Assembly (NCBI RefSeq): GCF_003669035.1
Contig: NZ_CP033070.1
Coordinates: 1,178,001-1,242,000, forward strand
Source: Chryseobacterium sp. 3008163
Lineage (GTDB): Bacteria; Bacteroidota; Bacteroidia; Flavobacteriales; Weeksellaceae
Direction of reading: 5' to 3'
Length of the DNA stretch: 64,000 nucleotides
Position numbers and translations under genes: made by a program. The notes beneath the pieces are model-generated. The model made no database searches and was not told where the DNA came from. It saw only the letters and a program-made list of their open reading frames with translations. Shown in pieces: positions 55,625-64,000 of this stretch. Position 1 is the stretch's first letter. Each line of letters begins with the position of its first letter.

Positions 55625-56911
55625 ATGAAACATTTTTACTCTAATTTTTTAAAGCTAAGTTTTGCATTGGCAGGCTTTGTATTGACATCTGCACAGTATT
55701 CTAATGGGTATATTGTATCCAATGAAGGGAACTTTGGTTCTCCAACAGCGGAAATTTCTTACATTGATGCCAACAATAATATCACAAATAATATTTACCA
55801 TCTTGCCAACAATAATGAAGCTTTGGGAGACGTTTTGCAATCTATGTATTTTAATGGAGATAAATCTTATTTAGTATTAAATGCGTCCAACAAAGTAGTA
55901 GTAACAAACAGAGCAAGTTTTGTAAAATCAGGAGAAATTACCAATCTTGAATTTCCAAGATATACAACAGTTGCCAACGGAAAAATTTTCACTACCAATT
56001 GGGGTGATTATAACGCTGTTTCACAATATGTTTCAGTACATGATGCAGCCACTTTAGCCTTTATTACAAATATTCCTTTAAGTGAAAATCCAGAGGAGAT
56101 TATTACCGTGAACGGAAAAGTATATGTGAATAAATCTTCTTACAGAGCAGGAAATAGTATTGATGTAATTAATCCTACTACCAATACAATTATCAGCACC
56201 ATTACTTTAAGTGCTGGATTGCAGTCTATCACGGTAGTTGGAAATGATATTTTTGCATTATGTACAGGAGCTACAGGATCTACAGTATATAAAATCAATA
56301 CGACCACAGATACAGTATCAGCAAATATTGCAAATTCTACAATTGTACCACCATCACAATATGATGCTTTGAAATTTTCATCAGAAGGAAACACTCTGTA
56401 CATTGCAGGAGCAACTAGTGTTTATTCATTAAATACAAATTTAGCAACATTCAGTAGTACTCCTCTTTTTACGACAACAGCAAGTGGCAACGGCGGTGAC
56501 TTCTATGGTTTTGCTGCTATTGATGGAAAAATTTTCCAAGGTAACTCATATTTTGTGAATCCTACATCTACTGTAAATGTTTATAATCAAACAGGAACTA
56601 TTTTAAATACCTTTACAACAACTGTTGGAGCTAATAATTTCTATAAAAACGTATTCACTCCTGCAAGTCTTTCAACAGCAGAAACAAAACTAAACAACAC
56701 CATTTCAATCTATCCAAATCCTGTATCAGACATCCTTTATATCAAAAATGCGAATGGTTCACAATATAAAATCATTGATCTTTCAGGAAGAATTGTAAAA
56801 TCTGGCGTTTACCAAAACGGAATTACAGTTTCAGACTTGAACAAAGGAAATTATATTATTCAGATTTCAGGTAAGAATGTTCAGCAAACTGAGAAATTCA
56901 TCATCAAGTAA
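55625..56911 (+). CDS. BtuG-like beta-propeller with T9SS sorting domain
   Basis: 428-aa exported protein and evident paralogue of the preceding lipoprotein: NGYIVSNEGNFGSPTAEISYID matches GLYVLNEGNMGSNKASIDFFD, and NSIDVINPTTNTIISTITL repeats the blade motif. Instead of a lipobox it has an ordinary signal peptide (LTSAQYSNG) and a C-terminal type A sorting domain (ISIYPNPVSDILYI, GNYIIQISG, TEKFIIK). It would therefore leave through the type IX system and be surface-attached or released. Probably a second corrinoid-binding protein. Confidence 0.82.
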   Translation: MKHFYSNFLKLSFALAGFVLTSAQYSNGYIVSNEGNFGSPTAEISYIDANNNITNNIYHLANNNEALGDVLQSMYFNGDKSYLVLNASNKVVVTNRASFVKSGEITNLEFPRYTTVANGKIFTTNWGDYNAVSQYVSVHDAATLAFITNIPLSENPEEIITVNGKVYVNKSSYRAGNSIDVINPTTNTIISTITLSAGLQSITVVGNDIFALCTGATGSTVYKINTTTDTVSANIANSTIVPPSQYDALKFSSEGNTLYIAGATSVYSLNTNLATFSSTPLFTTTASGNGGDFYGFAAIDGKIFQGNSYFVNPTSTVNVYNQTGTILNTFTTTVGANNFYKNVFTPASLSTAETKLNNTISIYPNPVSDILYIKNANGSQYKIIDLSGRIVKSGVYQNGITVSDLNKGNYIIQISGKNVQQTEKFIIK

Positions 56912-56934
56912 TTTGATATAAAATTTAAATAAAA

Positions 56935-57942
56935 ATGAAAAATATATTCATCGCTGCTGCATTTCTTTCTGCTAACTTTCTAATGGCTCAAAGTTATGCT
57001 CCACAAGCCGGCGTTGCGGGTTCTACTGCAATTCCTGCCAACAGTAATCTTTTTAAATCTTGGGCAACAGGTGCTACTGTTCTACGTGGTTACCAGCAAA
57101 TCAACACCGCAGTATCTGCAGTTGCTAATGCTGGTGTTGATGCTAATGCAATTGGGCCTTCTAACGGATCTATTGTAAGTCTGGGAGACGGAGGTAATGC
57201 TATACTTACTTTTGCAAAACCAATCACCAACGGAAGCGGTTTTGACTTTGCCGTATTTGAAAACGGATTTATGTCTGGCCAGTCTGGCAGAGCATTTTTA
57301 GAATTGGCTTTTGTAGAAGTGAGTTCAGATGGTGTTAATTTCTTCCGTTTCCCTTCTCATAATCAATATCCTGCAAATTTCGTTCAGAATACTACGGATA
57401 TGGGAGGTCCAGGTTTTGCAACAATGGATGCCACATATCTTAATAATTTTGCAGGAAAATACACCTCTGGCTTCGGAACTCCTTTCGACATCAGCGATCT
57501 TCCGGATAACCCGCTTTTAGATAAAACAAAGATTACTCATGTCAAAATAATTGATGTTATAGGCACAAACATTGACACCTACAGAACATACGACAGCTTC
57601 GGAAATGTTGCGATAGACCCTTTCCCAACTCCTGGTGGTTCTTCAGGATTTGATCTGGATGCTGTGGGTGTGATTAATGAATTTATTGTATTATCAACTG
57701 CAGAAAATCAGAAGGCAGAAACCAAAATTAGTCTTTACCCGAATCCTGCTAAAGATTTCATTAAAATCAATACAGACAAAGATGTTGAAGTAAAAATCTA
57801 CAGTGCAAACGGAGCTCTTGTAAAACAAGGGAAAACCGTTAATAAGACATTGAATGTTTCAGATTTATTGAATGGAAATTACATCATTCAAATTGATAAC
57901 AATTCCAATAAACAAAATCTTAAGTTGATTATCTCAAAATAA
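56935..57942 (+). CDS. T9SS-sorted cell-surface protein of the cobalamin operon
   Basis: 335-aa exported protein. Signal peptide to about 18 (ANFLMAQ). The central domain, about 20-255, is rich in strands (GDGGNAILTFAKPITNGSGFDFAVFENGF, FLELAFVEVSSDGVNFFRFP, THVKIIDVIGTN, GGSSGFDLDAVGVIN) and ends in a likely metal or ligand site. The last 75 residues are a type A sorting domain (ISLYPNPAKDFIKI, GNYIIQID). The domain is familiar from surface proteins encoded beside B12 loci in Bacteroidetes, but its ligand is not established. It is the last gene of the operon. Confidence 0.75.
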   Translation: MKNIFIAAAFLSANFLMAQSYAPQAGVAGSTAIPANSNLFKSWATGATVLRGYQQINTAVSAVANAGVDANAIGPSNGSIVSLGDGGNAILTFAKPITNGSGFDFAVFENGFMSGQSGRAFLELAFVEVSSDGVNFFRFPSHNQYPANFVQNTTDMGGPGFATMDATYLNNFAGKYTSGFGTPFDISDLPDNPLLDKTKITHVKIIDVIGTNIDTYRTYDSFGNVAIDPFPTPGGSSGFDLDAVGVINEFIVLSTAENQKAETKISLYPNPAKDFIKINTDKDVEVKIYSANGALVKQGKTVNKTLNVSDLLNGNYIIQIDNNSNKQNLKLIISK

Positions 57943-57960
57943 GATGAGTTTAAAATAGTA

Positions 57961-57998
57961 AGAACCTCTTTCAAGATTATTTGAAAGAGGTTTTTTAT
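57961..57998 (+). terminator. Terminator of the cobalamin operon
   Basis: Perfect arms AACCTCTTTCAA and TTGAAAGAGGTT around a 6-nt loop, then T4 and AT-rich DNA. Confidence 0.85.
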
Positions 57999-58024
57999 TT
58001 TTAAATTAAATCTTTTTTACTTTT

Positions 58025-59449
58025 CTAAGAAAGGATTTTCAGTCCAAGCTTTTCGGCTTCTACAATAACAAAATCCCTAGCTTCTTCACTGTCATTGGCA
58101 ATTTCACCCTCCAAAATTGCTTCTTTCACTTTTTCCTTTAAAATCCCAATTTCTCTGCCAGGTTTCAGGTTAAACATTGCCATAATTTCTTCCCCGGAAA
58201 TCGGTGGCTGGAAGTTTCTTACCTGATCTTTCTCTTCAACCTCTTTTATTTTAACAGCAACGTATTGGAAGTTCTTTTTAAACTTATCTTGTTTTTTAGA
58301 ATTTTTGGTCGTGATATCTGCCTTACAAAGCGTGAACAAATCTTCCATATCTTCTCCAGCATCGAACAGAAGCCTTCTCAATGCAGAATCAGAAGCATCA
58401 TCTGTAATCAAAGCAATCGGACGCGATGAAAGTTTCACCATTTTCTGAACATATTTCATGTCAGCATTCAATGGTAATTTTAGTTTTTGAAACAATATTT
58501 TTACCATTTTTGAGCCTAAAAATTCGTGACCGTGAAAAGTCCAGCCCGTTCCTTCAACAAATTTTTTCGTCGGTGCTTTTCCGATGTCGTGAAGTAAGGC
58601 TGCCCAACGAAGCCACAGATTATCGGTATTTTTAGAAATATTGTCTACCACTTCTAACGTGTGGTAAAAATTATCTTTATGTGTTTGTCCTTCTACTTCT
58701 TCTACTCCTTTTAAGTCAATTAATTCAGGAATAATTAATTTCATTAAACCTGTTTCTTCCATTAATTTTAGACCAATTGAAGGCTTTTTTGAAACCATGA
58801 TTTTGTTAAATTCAACCATGATTCTTTCCATAGAAACAATTTTGATTCTTTCCGCTTCTTGTCTGATGGCGTTTAAAGAGTTCTCTTCGATCGTAAAATT
58901 TAAAGTTGAAGCAAAACGAACTGCTCTCATCATTCTCAACGGATCATCTGAGTAGGTTTGTGCAGGTTCTAAAGGTGTTCTTAGAATTTCTTTTTGTAAA
59001 TCACCAATTCCGTCAAAAGGATCAATCAGTTCCCCGAAATTATCTTTGTTTAAAGAAATCGCCATCGCATTGATGGTAAAATCTCTTCTTTTCTGGTCAT
59101 CTTCAATCGTTCCGCCTTCCACTTCAGGTTTGCGGCTGTCTTCGGTATAACTTTCTTTTCTTGCACCTACAAATTCCAGTTCGAGATCTTTGTATCTGAT
59201 CATAGCTGTTCCGTACGTTTTAAAAACGGAAACTTTCATTTTAGGATCAATTTCCTTTCCCACATTTTGAGCCAGCTCAATTCCGCTTTGTTCGGTCACA
59301 AAATCAATATCGGTAGACGCTTTTCTTTTCATTAAAAGATCACGCACAAAACCGCCAACGATGTACACCGACTGGTTATTTGCCGCAGCGACTTCAGAAA
59401 TGAGTTTGAAAAGTTTTAAATTTTGATTTTGATTGAGGTTGATGAACAT
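58025..59449 (-). CDS. CCA tRNA nucleotidyltransferase with HD domain
   Basis: 474-aa class II tRNA nucleotidyltransferase, adding or repairing the 3'-CCA end. The head domain has VYIVGGFVRDLLMKRK with the metal aspartates in STDIDFVTE, the RRDFTINAMAI motif and DDPLRMMRAVRFAS for nucleotide selection. A C-terminal HD phosphohydrolase follows (LRWAALLHDIGKAP). The HD domain can give 2',3'-cyclic phosphodiesterase and phosphatase activity in homologues. Confidence 0.9.
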   Translation of the reverse strand: MFINLNQNQNLKLFKLISEVAAANNQSVYIVGGFVRDLLMKRKASTDIDFVTEQSGIELAQNVGKEIDPKMKVSVFKTYGTAMIRYKDLELEFVGARKESYTEDSRKPEVEGGTIEDDQKRRDFTINAMAISLNKDNFGELIDPFDGIGDLQKEILRTPLEPAQTYSDDPLRMMRAVRFASTLNFTIEENSLNAIRQEAERIKIVSMERIMVEFNKIMVSKKPSIGLKLMEETGLMKLIIPELIDLKGVEEVEGQTHKDNFYHTLEVVDNISKNTDNLWLRWAALLHDIGKAPTKKFVEGTGWTFHGHEFLGSKMVKILFQKLKLPLNADMKYVQKMVKLSSRPIALITDDASDSALRRLLFDAGEDMEDLFTLCKADITTKNSKKQDKFKKNFQYVAVKIKEVEEKDQVRNFQPPISGEEIMAMFNLKPGREIGILKEKVKEAILEGEIANDSEEARDFVIVEAEKLGLKILS

Positions 59450-59738
59450 TTTTTTGATGCTGGATGTTGGGTGATAATTAATTTTGCAAAGATAAATATT
59501 TAGATTAAAAGTATTTTTTTAAACCACAAAAGTCACAAAAGATTTTTAACACATGAGTCACATGAGTTTTAGTTAAAATGCGTTTAAAGAGAAGAACACA
59601 TAAGTTTGAAGGCTTCGTCAAGCTCAGCCTGACACCATTGATTAATAAAATCTCTCTTACAATCTCGTTCTCTGAATTTGTCGAAGGATTTTGTAAGAAT
59701 TTTAACTGTGAAAATCTGTGAGATCTGCGGGACAAAAA
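59450..59738. other. Noncoding gap with group-typical low-complexity DNA
   Basis: Contains AAAAGTCACAAAAGATTTTTAACACATGAGTCACATGAG and a GCTTCGTCAAGCTCAGCCTGAC segment of the type scattered through Chryseobacterium intergenic DNA. No coding frame or RNA is convincing. Confidence 0.4.
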
Positions 59739-60287
59739 CTATTCTCTTAAAACTTTTATTCTGTTATCACTCCATATTTTAATCACTGAAGATCCTAAAT
59801 ATTGTGACACTTTTTCTCTATTTTCTTCAACTGCATAATCTACCAGATCAATGATTTCCTTCGAAATATCAGAAAATTTCAACGGACTTTTATCGCCACT
59901 GAAATTGGCTGAAGTGGACACCAAAGGTTTATTCAATTTTGTAATCAGTTTTTTGCAGTAAAGATCTTTTACAAGGCGAATTCCGATGCTTCCATCTTCT
60001 GCAAGCAATTCTTTTGGCAAACCTTTTGGATTCTGATACACCAATGTTACCGGTTTTTCACTCAAATCCATGATTTCCCAAGCCATTTCCGGAACGTCTA
60101 CCAAATCCTGCAATCTCTTTTCATTTTCTACCAAAATAATCATGGATTTGTTTTTCTCACGCTTTTTGATTTCGAAAATTTTATTGATGGCGTCTATGTT
60201 TGTTGCATCACAACCAATTCCCCAGATGGTGTCTGTTGGGTAAAGAATCGTACCACCGGATTTTAATATTTGTATAATATTTTCCAT
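59739..60287 (-). CDS. L-threonylcarbamoyladenylate synthase (Sua5/YciO/YrdC family)
   Basis: 182-aa enzyme making threonylcarbamoyl-AMP for the t6A37 tRNA modification. The YrdC fold opens GGTILYPTDTIWGIGCDATN; KKREKNKSMIILV and PVTLVY follow, then GSIGIRLV and NKPLVSTSANFSG. No Sua5 C-terminal domain, so it is of the TsaC length class. Its start lies 3 bp after the end of the repaired membrane-protein frame upstream. Confidence 0.88.
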   Translation of the reverse strand: MENIIQILKSGGTILYPTDTIWGIGCDATNIDAINKIFEIKKREKNKSMIILVENEKRLQDLVDVPEMAWEIMDLSEKPVTLVYQNPKGLPKELLAEDGSIGIRLVKDLYCKKLITKLNKPLVSTSANFSGDKSPLKFSDISKEIIDLVDYAVEENREKVSQYLGSSVIKIWSDNRIKVLRE

Positions 60288-60290
60288 AAA

Positions 60291-60907
60291 TTATTTTAAA
60301 TTTTCTTCATATTCTGCTTTACTTTTAGCTATGTAAGGATTTCTTGAAGAAAAAACTATAGCTTCATAATCGCCTCTGTTTTTAAAACTATCTTTCAAAT
60401 AAATTACTTTTCTAATCTTTTTTTATCAAAATCAAAAACCACACATGCTCTCTTAGAACCTTTATAATAAGAAATTTCTTCAATTATTGCTTGTTTTTCA
60501 ATTCTATAATGTGCCAAATCATTTTTTTCTACAAAATGTACCATTTGGTAAAACAAAAAAATAAAAAAGATGAGTATTGGAAATGCAAACGATGAAAATG
60601 TAGTTTTAAATTTCTTAGCTATCTGCAATCCTTTTTTTTCATATAAAAAACCACTCAACACTAATGTAAATGGAGAAATAAAGCCAACTTCTTTAAGATT
60701 TTTAAATACAATTTTCCCACTTACCATAGTACTTAAGTAACCTATTCCAATCCAACAAATCATCACAGAAAACACAATAATAAAAAATTCTTCTGTTCCA
60801 TTATCAATTCGCCACCAGAAAAAATAAGCGTTGAAAAATGAAATCCCAATAAACAGAATTGCAAACAACAAATACTGTATTGATATTTTAACATTAGTAC
60901 TCATCAA
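60291..60907 (-). pseudogene. Hypothetical membrane protein (frameshifted)
   Basis: About 205 aa when repaired. The first frame has four hydrophobic stretches (YLLFAILFIGISFFNAYFFW, FFIIVFSVMICWIGIGYL, GFISPFTLVLSGFLY, FASFAFPILIFFIFLFYQM) and stops at 60404 after FDFDKKRLEK. The other frame continues RKVIYLKDSFKNRGDYEAIVFSSRN to a stop at 60291. One extra base in the T7 run 60418-60424 joins them. I do not recognise the family. It lies 3 bp before the threonylcarbamoyl-AMP synthase gene. Confidence 0.6.
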
Positions 60908-60949
60908 AACTATATTTTTTAAAAAAATATGATTAATATTCTTTTTACC

Positions 60950-61453
60950 TTACAATTCCGGCAAATATCTCTCTTCCACCACATTCAAGTGATGAATATT
61001 ATGACCAACAATCAATTTACAAATTGTTTCAACTGAAATCTGGTTTCCGTTAGCAATTCCGATGTTATTTAAAACTGAAGGACTCAATGTTTCCAGCAAA
61101 ATTTGAGAAGAATTTCTTACTAATTGATATTCTTCCAACAAAGATTCTAAACTTCTCCCGTTCGCAAAAGAATTGGCAACGTAACTTTCTTCATCAAAAC
61201 CGGGCAATTCAGATTTTTCACCTCTTGCAAAAGCTAAAATTCTATATTGAAAAACTCTTTCGGTGTCTGATAAATGAAGCAAAACTTCTTTTAAAGTCCA
61301 TTTTCCTTCTGCATAAGCAAATTTCGATTGTTCTTCGGTCAGATAGGAATATAAGGAAACGGTTTTCTCACCAACTAATTTCAATTCTTCCAGCCAGTTT
61401 TCAGATGGAATTAAATCTAAATATCTTTGAATGTATTTTTCGAAATCTGTCAT
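60950..61453 (-). CDS. DinB-like protein
   Basis: 167-aa four-helix-bundle protein of the DinB/YfiT type. Probable metal ligands are the His in KEVLLHLSDTER and two in LIVGHNIHHLNVVEERY near the end. The N-terminal helix includes the common ENWLEELKLVGEKTVSLYSYL stretch. Members are metal-dependent thiol transferases or of unknown use. It is transcribed upstream of the broken membrane-protein gene and may share its transcript. Confidence 0.82.
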   Translation of the reverse strand: MTDFEKYIQRYLDLIPSENWLEELKLVGEKTVSLYSYLTEEQSKFAYAEGKWTLKEVLLHLSDTERVFQYRILAFARGEKSELPGFDEESYVANSFANGRSLESLLEEYQLVRNSSQILLETLSPSVLNNIGIANGNQISVETICKLIVGHNIHHLNVVEERYLPEL

Positions 61454-61529
61454 GTTAATATGAGTAATAAGTAATTGGTAATGTGTAATATTTTAATGTA
61501 ACAATTAAAAAAATTGGTAAATTGTTACA

Positions 61530-61976
61530 TTATCTATTCGTCCATTCGTAGAAATTCACCTCATCGTAAATCTCGAATCCGCAAGATGGATATAATTCAT
61601 TTCCGACGTCGTTTGATTTTCCGGTTTCCAGAAGAATTCCAGCTGCATTTGTAGATTTTGCCAATTCTTTGGCTTCTTCGATTAATTCTTTTGAAAAACC
61701 TTTTCCACGATAATTTCCATTGACAAATAAATCATTTAATAACCAATAGCGCTTCATTTTTGTGGAAGAAAAAAGTGGATATAGTTGTACAAATCCAGTC
61801 AGATTCCCTTCACTTTCAGCAACAAAAATTTCAGAATCAGCTTTTTCTATTCTTTCTTTTAAAAAACTTTCCGCTGCAGGAATATCAGATTCTTTATTAT
61901 AAAAAATCCTGTATTGATCAAACAATTCGGCTAATTGAAACAAATCCTGAATCGTAGCTTTTCTTGTACTATTCAT
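61530..61976 (-). CDS. GNAT-family N-acetyltransferase
   Basis: 148-aa acetyl-CoA-dependent acetyltransferase from the ATG at 61974-61976. The acetyl-CoA loop is NYRGKGFSKELIEEA; the preceding strand is WLLNDLFVN, and GILLETGKSNDVGNELYPSCGF completes the fold. The frame is open to 62003, but that start would lie inside the terminator hairpin of the upstream gene, so 61976 is chosen. Substrate unknown. Confidence 0.85.
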   Translation of the reverse strand: MNSTRKATIQDLFQLAELFDQYRIFYNKESDIPAAESFLKERIEKADSEIFVAESEGNLTGFVQLYPLFSSTKMKRYWLLNDLFVNGNYRGKGFSKELIEEAKELAKSTNAAGILLETGKSNDVGNELYPSCGFEIYDEVNFYEWTNR

Positions 61977-61997
61977 GTTTAAAATTCGATTAAAAAT

Positions 61998-62024
61998 AAA
62001 CATCCGTTAAAAAACGGATGCTTA
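61998..62024 (-). terminator. Terminator of the cystathionine gamma-synthase gene
   Basis: Arms CATCCGTT and AACGGATG around a 4-nt loop, with T-rich DNA following on the minus strand. Confidence 0.75.
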
Positions 62025-62036
62025 TAATTTATTATT

Positions 62037-63176
62037 TTAAGAGAATGCTTTCTCCAAATCTGCAATCAGATCCTCCGCATCTTCAATTCCGACACTTAGA
62101 CGAACTAAATCATCTGTAATTCCCAATTCTGCACGTTTTTCAGCAGGAATGGAAGCGTGGGTCATTAAAGCGGGATGATTAGCCAAAGATTCTACTCCGC
62201 CCAAAGATTCAGCCAAAGTGAACACTCTCACTTTCTCTAAAAACTTAATCGCATCTTCTTTTTTACCCGATTTGAAAGTGAAAGAAACCATTCCTCCGAA
62301 ATCTTTCATTTGAGATTTTGCTAGTTCATATTGCGGGTGAGATTCCAATCCTGGGTAAATTACCTGCGCAACTGCCGGATGAGATTCAAGATATTTTGCA
62401 ACAGCCATTCCGTTTTCTGAATGTCTTTGAACTCTTAATGCCAATGTTTTAATTCCTCTCAACACCAAATAAGAATCGTGAGGGCCTAAAATTCCACCGC
62501 TTGCAAACTGAATGAAATGAAGTTTTTCACCCAACTCAGCATCTTTAGCAATCAAAGCTCCTGCAATCACATCAGAGTGACCACCTAAATATTTCGTTGC
62601 AGAGTGCATTACAATATCAGCTCCCAAATCGATTGGTCTTTGAAGATATGGTGTTGCAAATGTATTGTCAACTGCAACCAAAATATCTTGTCCTTTTGCA
62701 ATTTCTACAACTGCTTTGATATCTACCAATTTCATCAATGGATTGGTTGGAGTTTCCACCCAGATCAATTTAGTTTTATCAGTGATAACATCGGCGATTT
62801 TAGAAACATCATCAAAATTCACGAACGTAAATTTTAACTGATATTTTTCAAAAAGTCTGGTAAACATTCTGTACGTTCCACCATATAAATCATCCACAGC
62901 AACAACTTCGTCGCCTGGATTTAATAATTTTAAAACACAGTCGATAGCAGCTAAACCAGAACCGAAAGCTAAACCTCTCGCTCCGTTTTCAATGCTTGCC
63001 AAAGAGTCTTCCAAAGCCTGTCTTGTAGGGTTTGCCGCTCTTGAATATTCGTATCCCGAATGTACTCCCGGACTTTTTTGTGCGAAAGTTGATGTTAAAA
63101 AAACAGGAACATTCACAGAACCTGTTGCAGATTCGTGATGTTGTCCTCCGTGTATAACTTTTGTATTAAAATTCAT
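62037..63176 (-). CDS. Cystathionine gamma-synthase / Cys-Met metabolism PLP enzyme
   Basis: 379-aa fold-type I PLP enzyme. Seen: TKVIHGGQHHESATGSVNVP, the substrate Tyr and Arg in GYEYSRAANPTR, FGSGLAAI, VDNTFATPYLQRP and the Schiff-base Lys K195 in HSATKYLGGHSDV. LAESLGGVESLANHP is the family signature near the end. It may run cystathionine gamma-synthase, gamma-lyase or a related reaction; sequence alone does not separate these. With the cysteine synthase gene at 9160 it supports transsulfuration. Confidence 0.88.
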   Translation of the reverse strand: MNFNTKVIHGGQHHESATGSVNVPVFLTSTFAQKSPGVHSGYEYSRAANPTRQALEDSLASIENGARGLAFGSGLAAIDCVLKLLNPGDEVVAVDDLYGGTYRMFTRLFEKYQLKFTFVNFDDVSKIADVITDKTKLIWVETPTNPLMKLVDIKAVVEIAKGQDILVAVDNTFATPYLQRPIDLGADIVMHSATKYLGGHSDVIAGALIAKDAELGEKLHFIQFASGGILGPHDSYLVLRGIKTLALRVQRHSENGMAVAKYLESHPAVAQVIYPGLESHPQYELAKSQMKDFGGMVSFTFKSGKKEDAIKFLEKVRVFTLAESLGGVESLANHPALMTHASIPAEKRAELGITDDLVRLSVGIEDAEDLIADLEKAFS

Positions 63177-63306
63177 AATATTTTTGCTTTAGGCTTTAAG
63201 CTTTAGGCAATAGGCTTTATTTTATTGCTTTAAAACTTAAATATTATTAAAAAGATAAGCTGCATGCAAAAAGCTTACCGCTTACTGCTTACAGCCTATG
63301 GTTTAT

Positions 63307-63633
63307 TTACATTTTTATCGCTGATTTCACCGCAAATTCTTCAGCAATCTGCTCAATCCATGCTGCTACATCATCTTCGCCTGTTGCTCTTTGATAGGTG
63401 CTTCCCATAGAGATAAGAATCTGGTGCATAAACATTTTCATTTGATCAACCGGCATTTCTTTTGTCCAAAGATCGATTCTTAGAGCTTCCGATGCTTTTT
63501 CGTCCCAAACGGAAATCATTACTGCTTTTGTTTCCTCTTTCTCTACTCCGCCATCTGCAGCATTCCAAGTGATTAGTTCAGGAATGTGGTTTTCATCCAG
63601 CTCTACATCTATCGTTATTTGAGTCTTTCTCAT
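63307..63633 (-). CDS. gldC: Gliding motility protein GldC
   Basis: 108-aa cytoplasmic protein that supports gliding motility in Flavobacterium and is encoded next to the lipoprotein GldB. It opens TQITIDVELDENHIPE and has ITWNAADGGVEKEETKAVMISVWDEK and WTKEMPVDQMKMFMHQ, typical of GldC. It follows gldB after 23 bp. The organism may glide or only use the T9SS; the sequence cannot tell. The 130 bp before 63307 hold only low-complexity GCTTTA-type repeats. Confidence 0.9.
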   Translation of the reverse strand: MRKTQITIDVELDENHIPELITWNAADGGVEKEETKAVMISVWDEKASEALRIDLWTKEMPVDQMKMFMHQILISMGSTYQRATGEDDVAAWIEQIAEEFAVKSAIKM

Positions 63634-63656
63634 TTTTCTATTTTTTCTAAACTTTA

Positions 63657-64000
63657 TTATTCTTCTAATTTCGGTTTGTAACCTGCTTCATTAAAAATTT
63701 GTGTAGCGTCCATTTTTAGGAAATCTACTAGTTTTGTTTCAGGTTTCTTTTTTAAATATTCTCTGCAAATCTGCCATCCAGTGTAAATTCCGACCATTGG
63801 TGAAGAGTTGTTATCAATTTCTGTGTAAAATTTTGAAAACGGCCCGGGAGCAATGAAACGTTCTGCTAATCGGTGATCATCACCAAAAATCAGGTTATTT
63901 TCAACAAAATAATTATAAATATTGGCTTCATTTGCAGCTGACCAATCATATTGCTCTTTCGTGTAATCCATTTTCAGATAATCCGGAGTTTCGGGTAAAA
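63657..64000 (-). CDS. gldB: Gliding motility lipoprotein GldB (C-terminal part, cut by window)
   Basis: The last 114 residues or so of GldB, an envelope lipoprotein needed for gliding. Conserved are the ENNLIFGDDHRLAERFI region, the APGPFSKFYTEID block and GIYTGWQICREYL. The frame stays open to the window edge (ETPDYLKMDYTKEQYDW), so the start and lipobox are beyond it. gldB-gldC order and spacing are normal. Confidence 0.88.
   Translation of the reverse strand, partial: LPETPDYLKMDYTKEQYDWSAANEANIYNYFVENNLIFGDDHRLAERFIAPGPFSKFYTEIDNNSSPMVGIYTGWQICREYLKKKPETKLVDFLKMDATQIFNEAGYKPKLEE

Noticed and set aside
63177..63306. Short GCTTTA/GCTTAC-type repetitions, considered as a CRISPR or regulatory array
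   Set aside because: The units are unequal, have no spacer structure and match low-complexity intergenic DNA seen at other places in this kind of genome.
1..64000. tRNA, rRNA, prophage or insertion sequence
   Set aside because: Reading the intergenic regions showed no cloverleaf, no rRNA core, no integrase or transposase and no phage structural genes; a covariance scan could still reveal a small RNA I missed.

Overview
The window is chromosomal DNA from a low-GC member of the Flavobacteriia, most like Chryseobacterium (Weeksellaceae). Evidence: promoters of the Bacteroidota TAnnTTTG type, frequent TTG/GTG starts, gldB/gldC, proteins with type IX secretion (T9SS) C-terminal sorting domains, TonB receptors paired with surface lipoproteins, HMG-CoA synthase (mevalonate pathway), a CCC-motif membrane protein and dispersed GC-rich intergenic elements. 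The genus is an inference. I see no rRNA, tRNA, CRISPR array, prophage or insertion sequence.

Layout. 1-8.7 kb: end of a two-component system (response regulator, histidine kinase), an LTA-synthase-type sulfatase, a thioredoxin-fold protein, a DUF3575-like barrel, then a NamZ-type muramidase divergent from a LolC/E-type permease. 9-13.8 kb: cysteine synthase, the cbpA/cbpM chaperone pair, a dicarboxylate symporter. 13.8-17.5 kb: aldehyde dehydrogenase with DUF779 protein and a divergent AraC regulator. 17.5-27.9 kb: HMG-CoA synthase, M1 aminopeptidase, a RelE/ParE-type toxin-antitoxin pair plus an orphan antitoxin-like gene, thyA, an SDR, a 24-residue-repeat protein, a Gre-like factor, a GH13 enzyme and a pRiA4b ORF-3-like protein. 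28-36 kb: a PhoR/PhoB-like pair divergent from a TonB receptor and two paralogous lipoproteins; a small DUF6896-type cassette between the lipoproteins is flanked by 33-bp direct repeats. 36-51.4 kb: solitary mreB, ClC channel, hemL, glucosaminidase, PLP enzyme, secreted endonuclease I, lytic transglycosylase, a ClpV-like AAA+ protein and an old yellow enzyme. 51.5-58 kb: cytidine deaminase, then a cobalamin-riboswitch operon encoding a BtuB-like receptor and three surface proteins, two of them with T9SS sorting domains. 58-64 kb: CCA-adding enzyme, threonylcarbamoyl-AMP synthase, DinB-like and GNAT proteins, cystathionine gamma-synthase, gldC and the end of gldB.

The most coherent system is the B12 operon: riboswitch control, outer-membrane receptor, BtuG-like propeller lipoprotein, a second propeller-like protein sent out through T9SS, and a further T9SS surface protein.

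A caution runs through the whole window. At least seven genes are broken by a single-base deficit, nearly all in short A/T homopolymers, and an eighth site looks like an indel that fuses two genes. This pattern suggests uncorrected long-read or flow-based sequencing errors more than real pseudogenes. I mark these genes as frameshifted and give the corrected extent.
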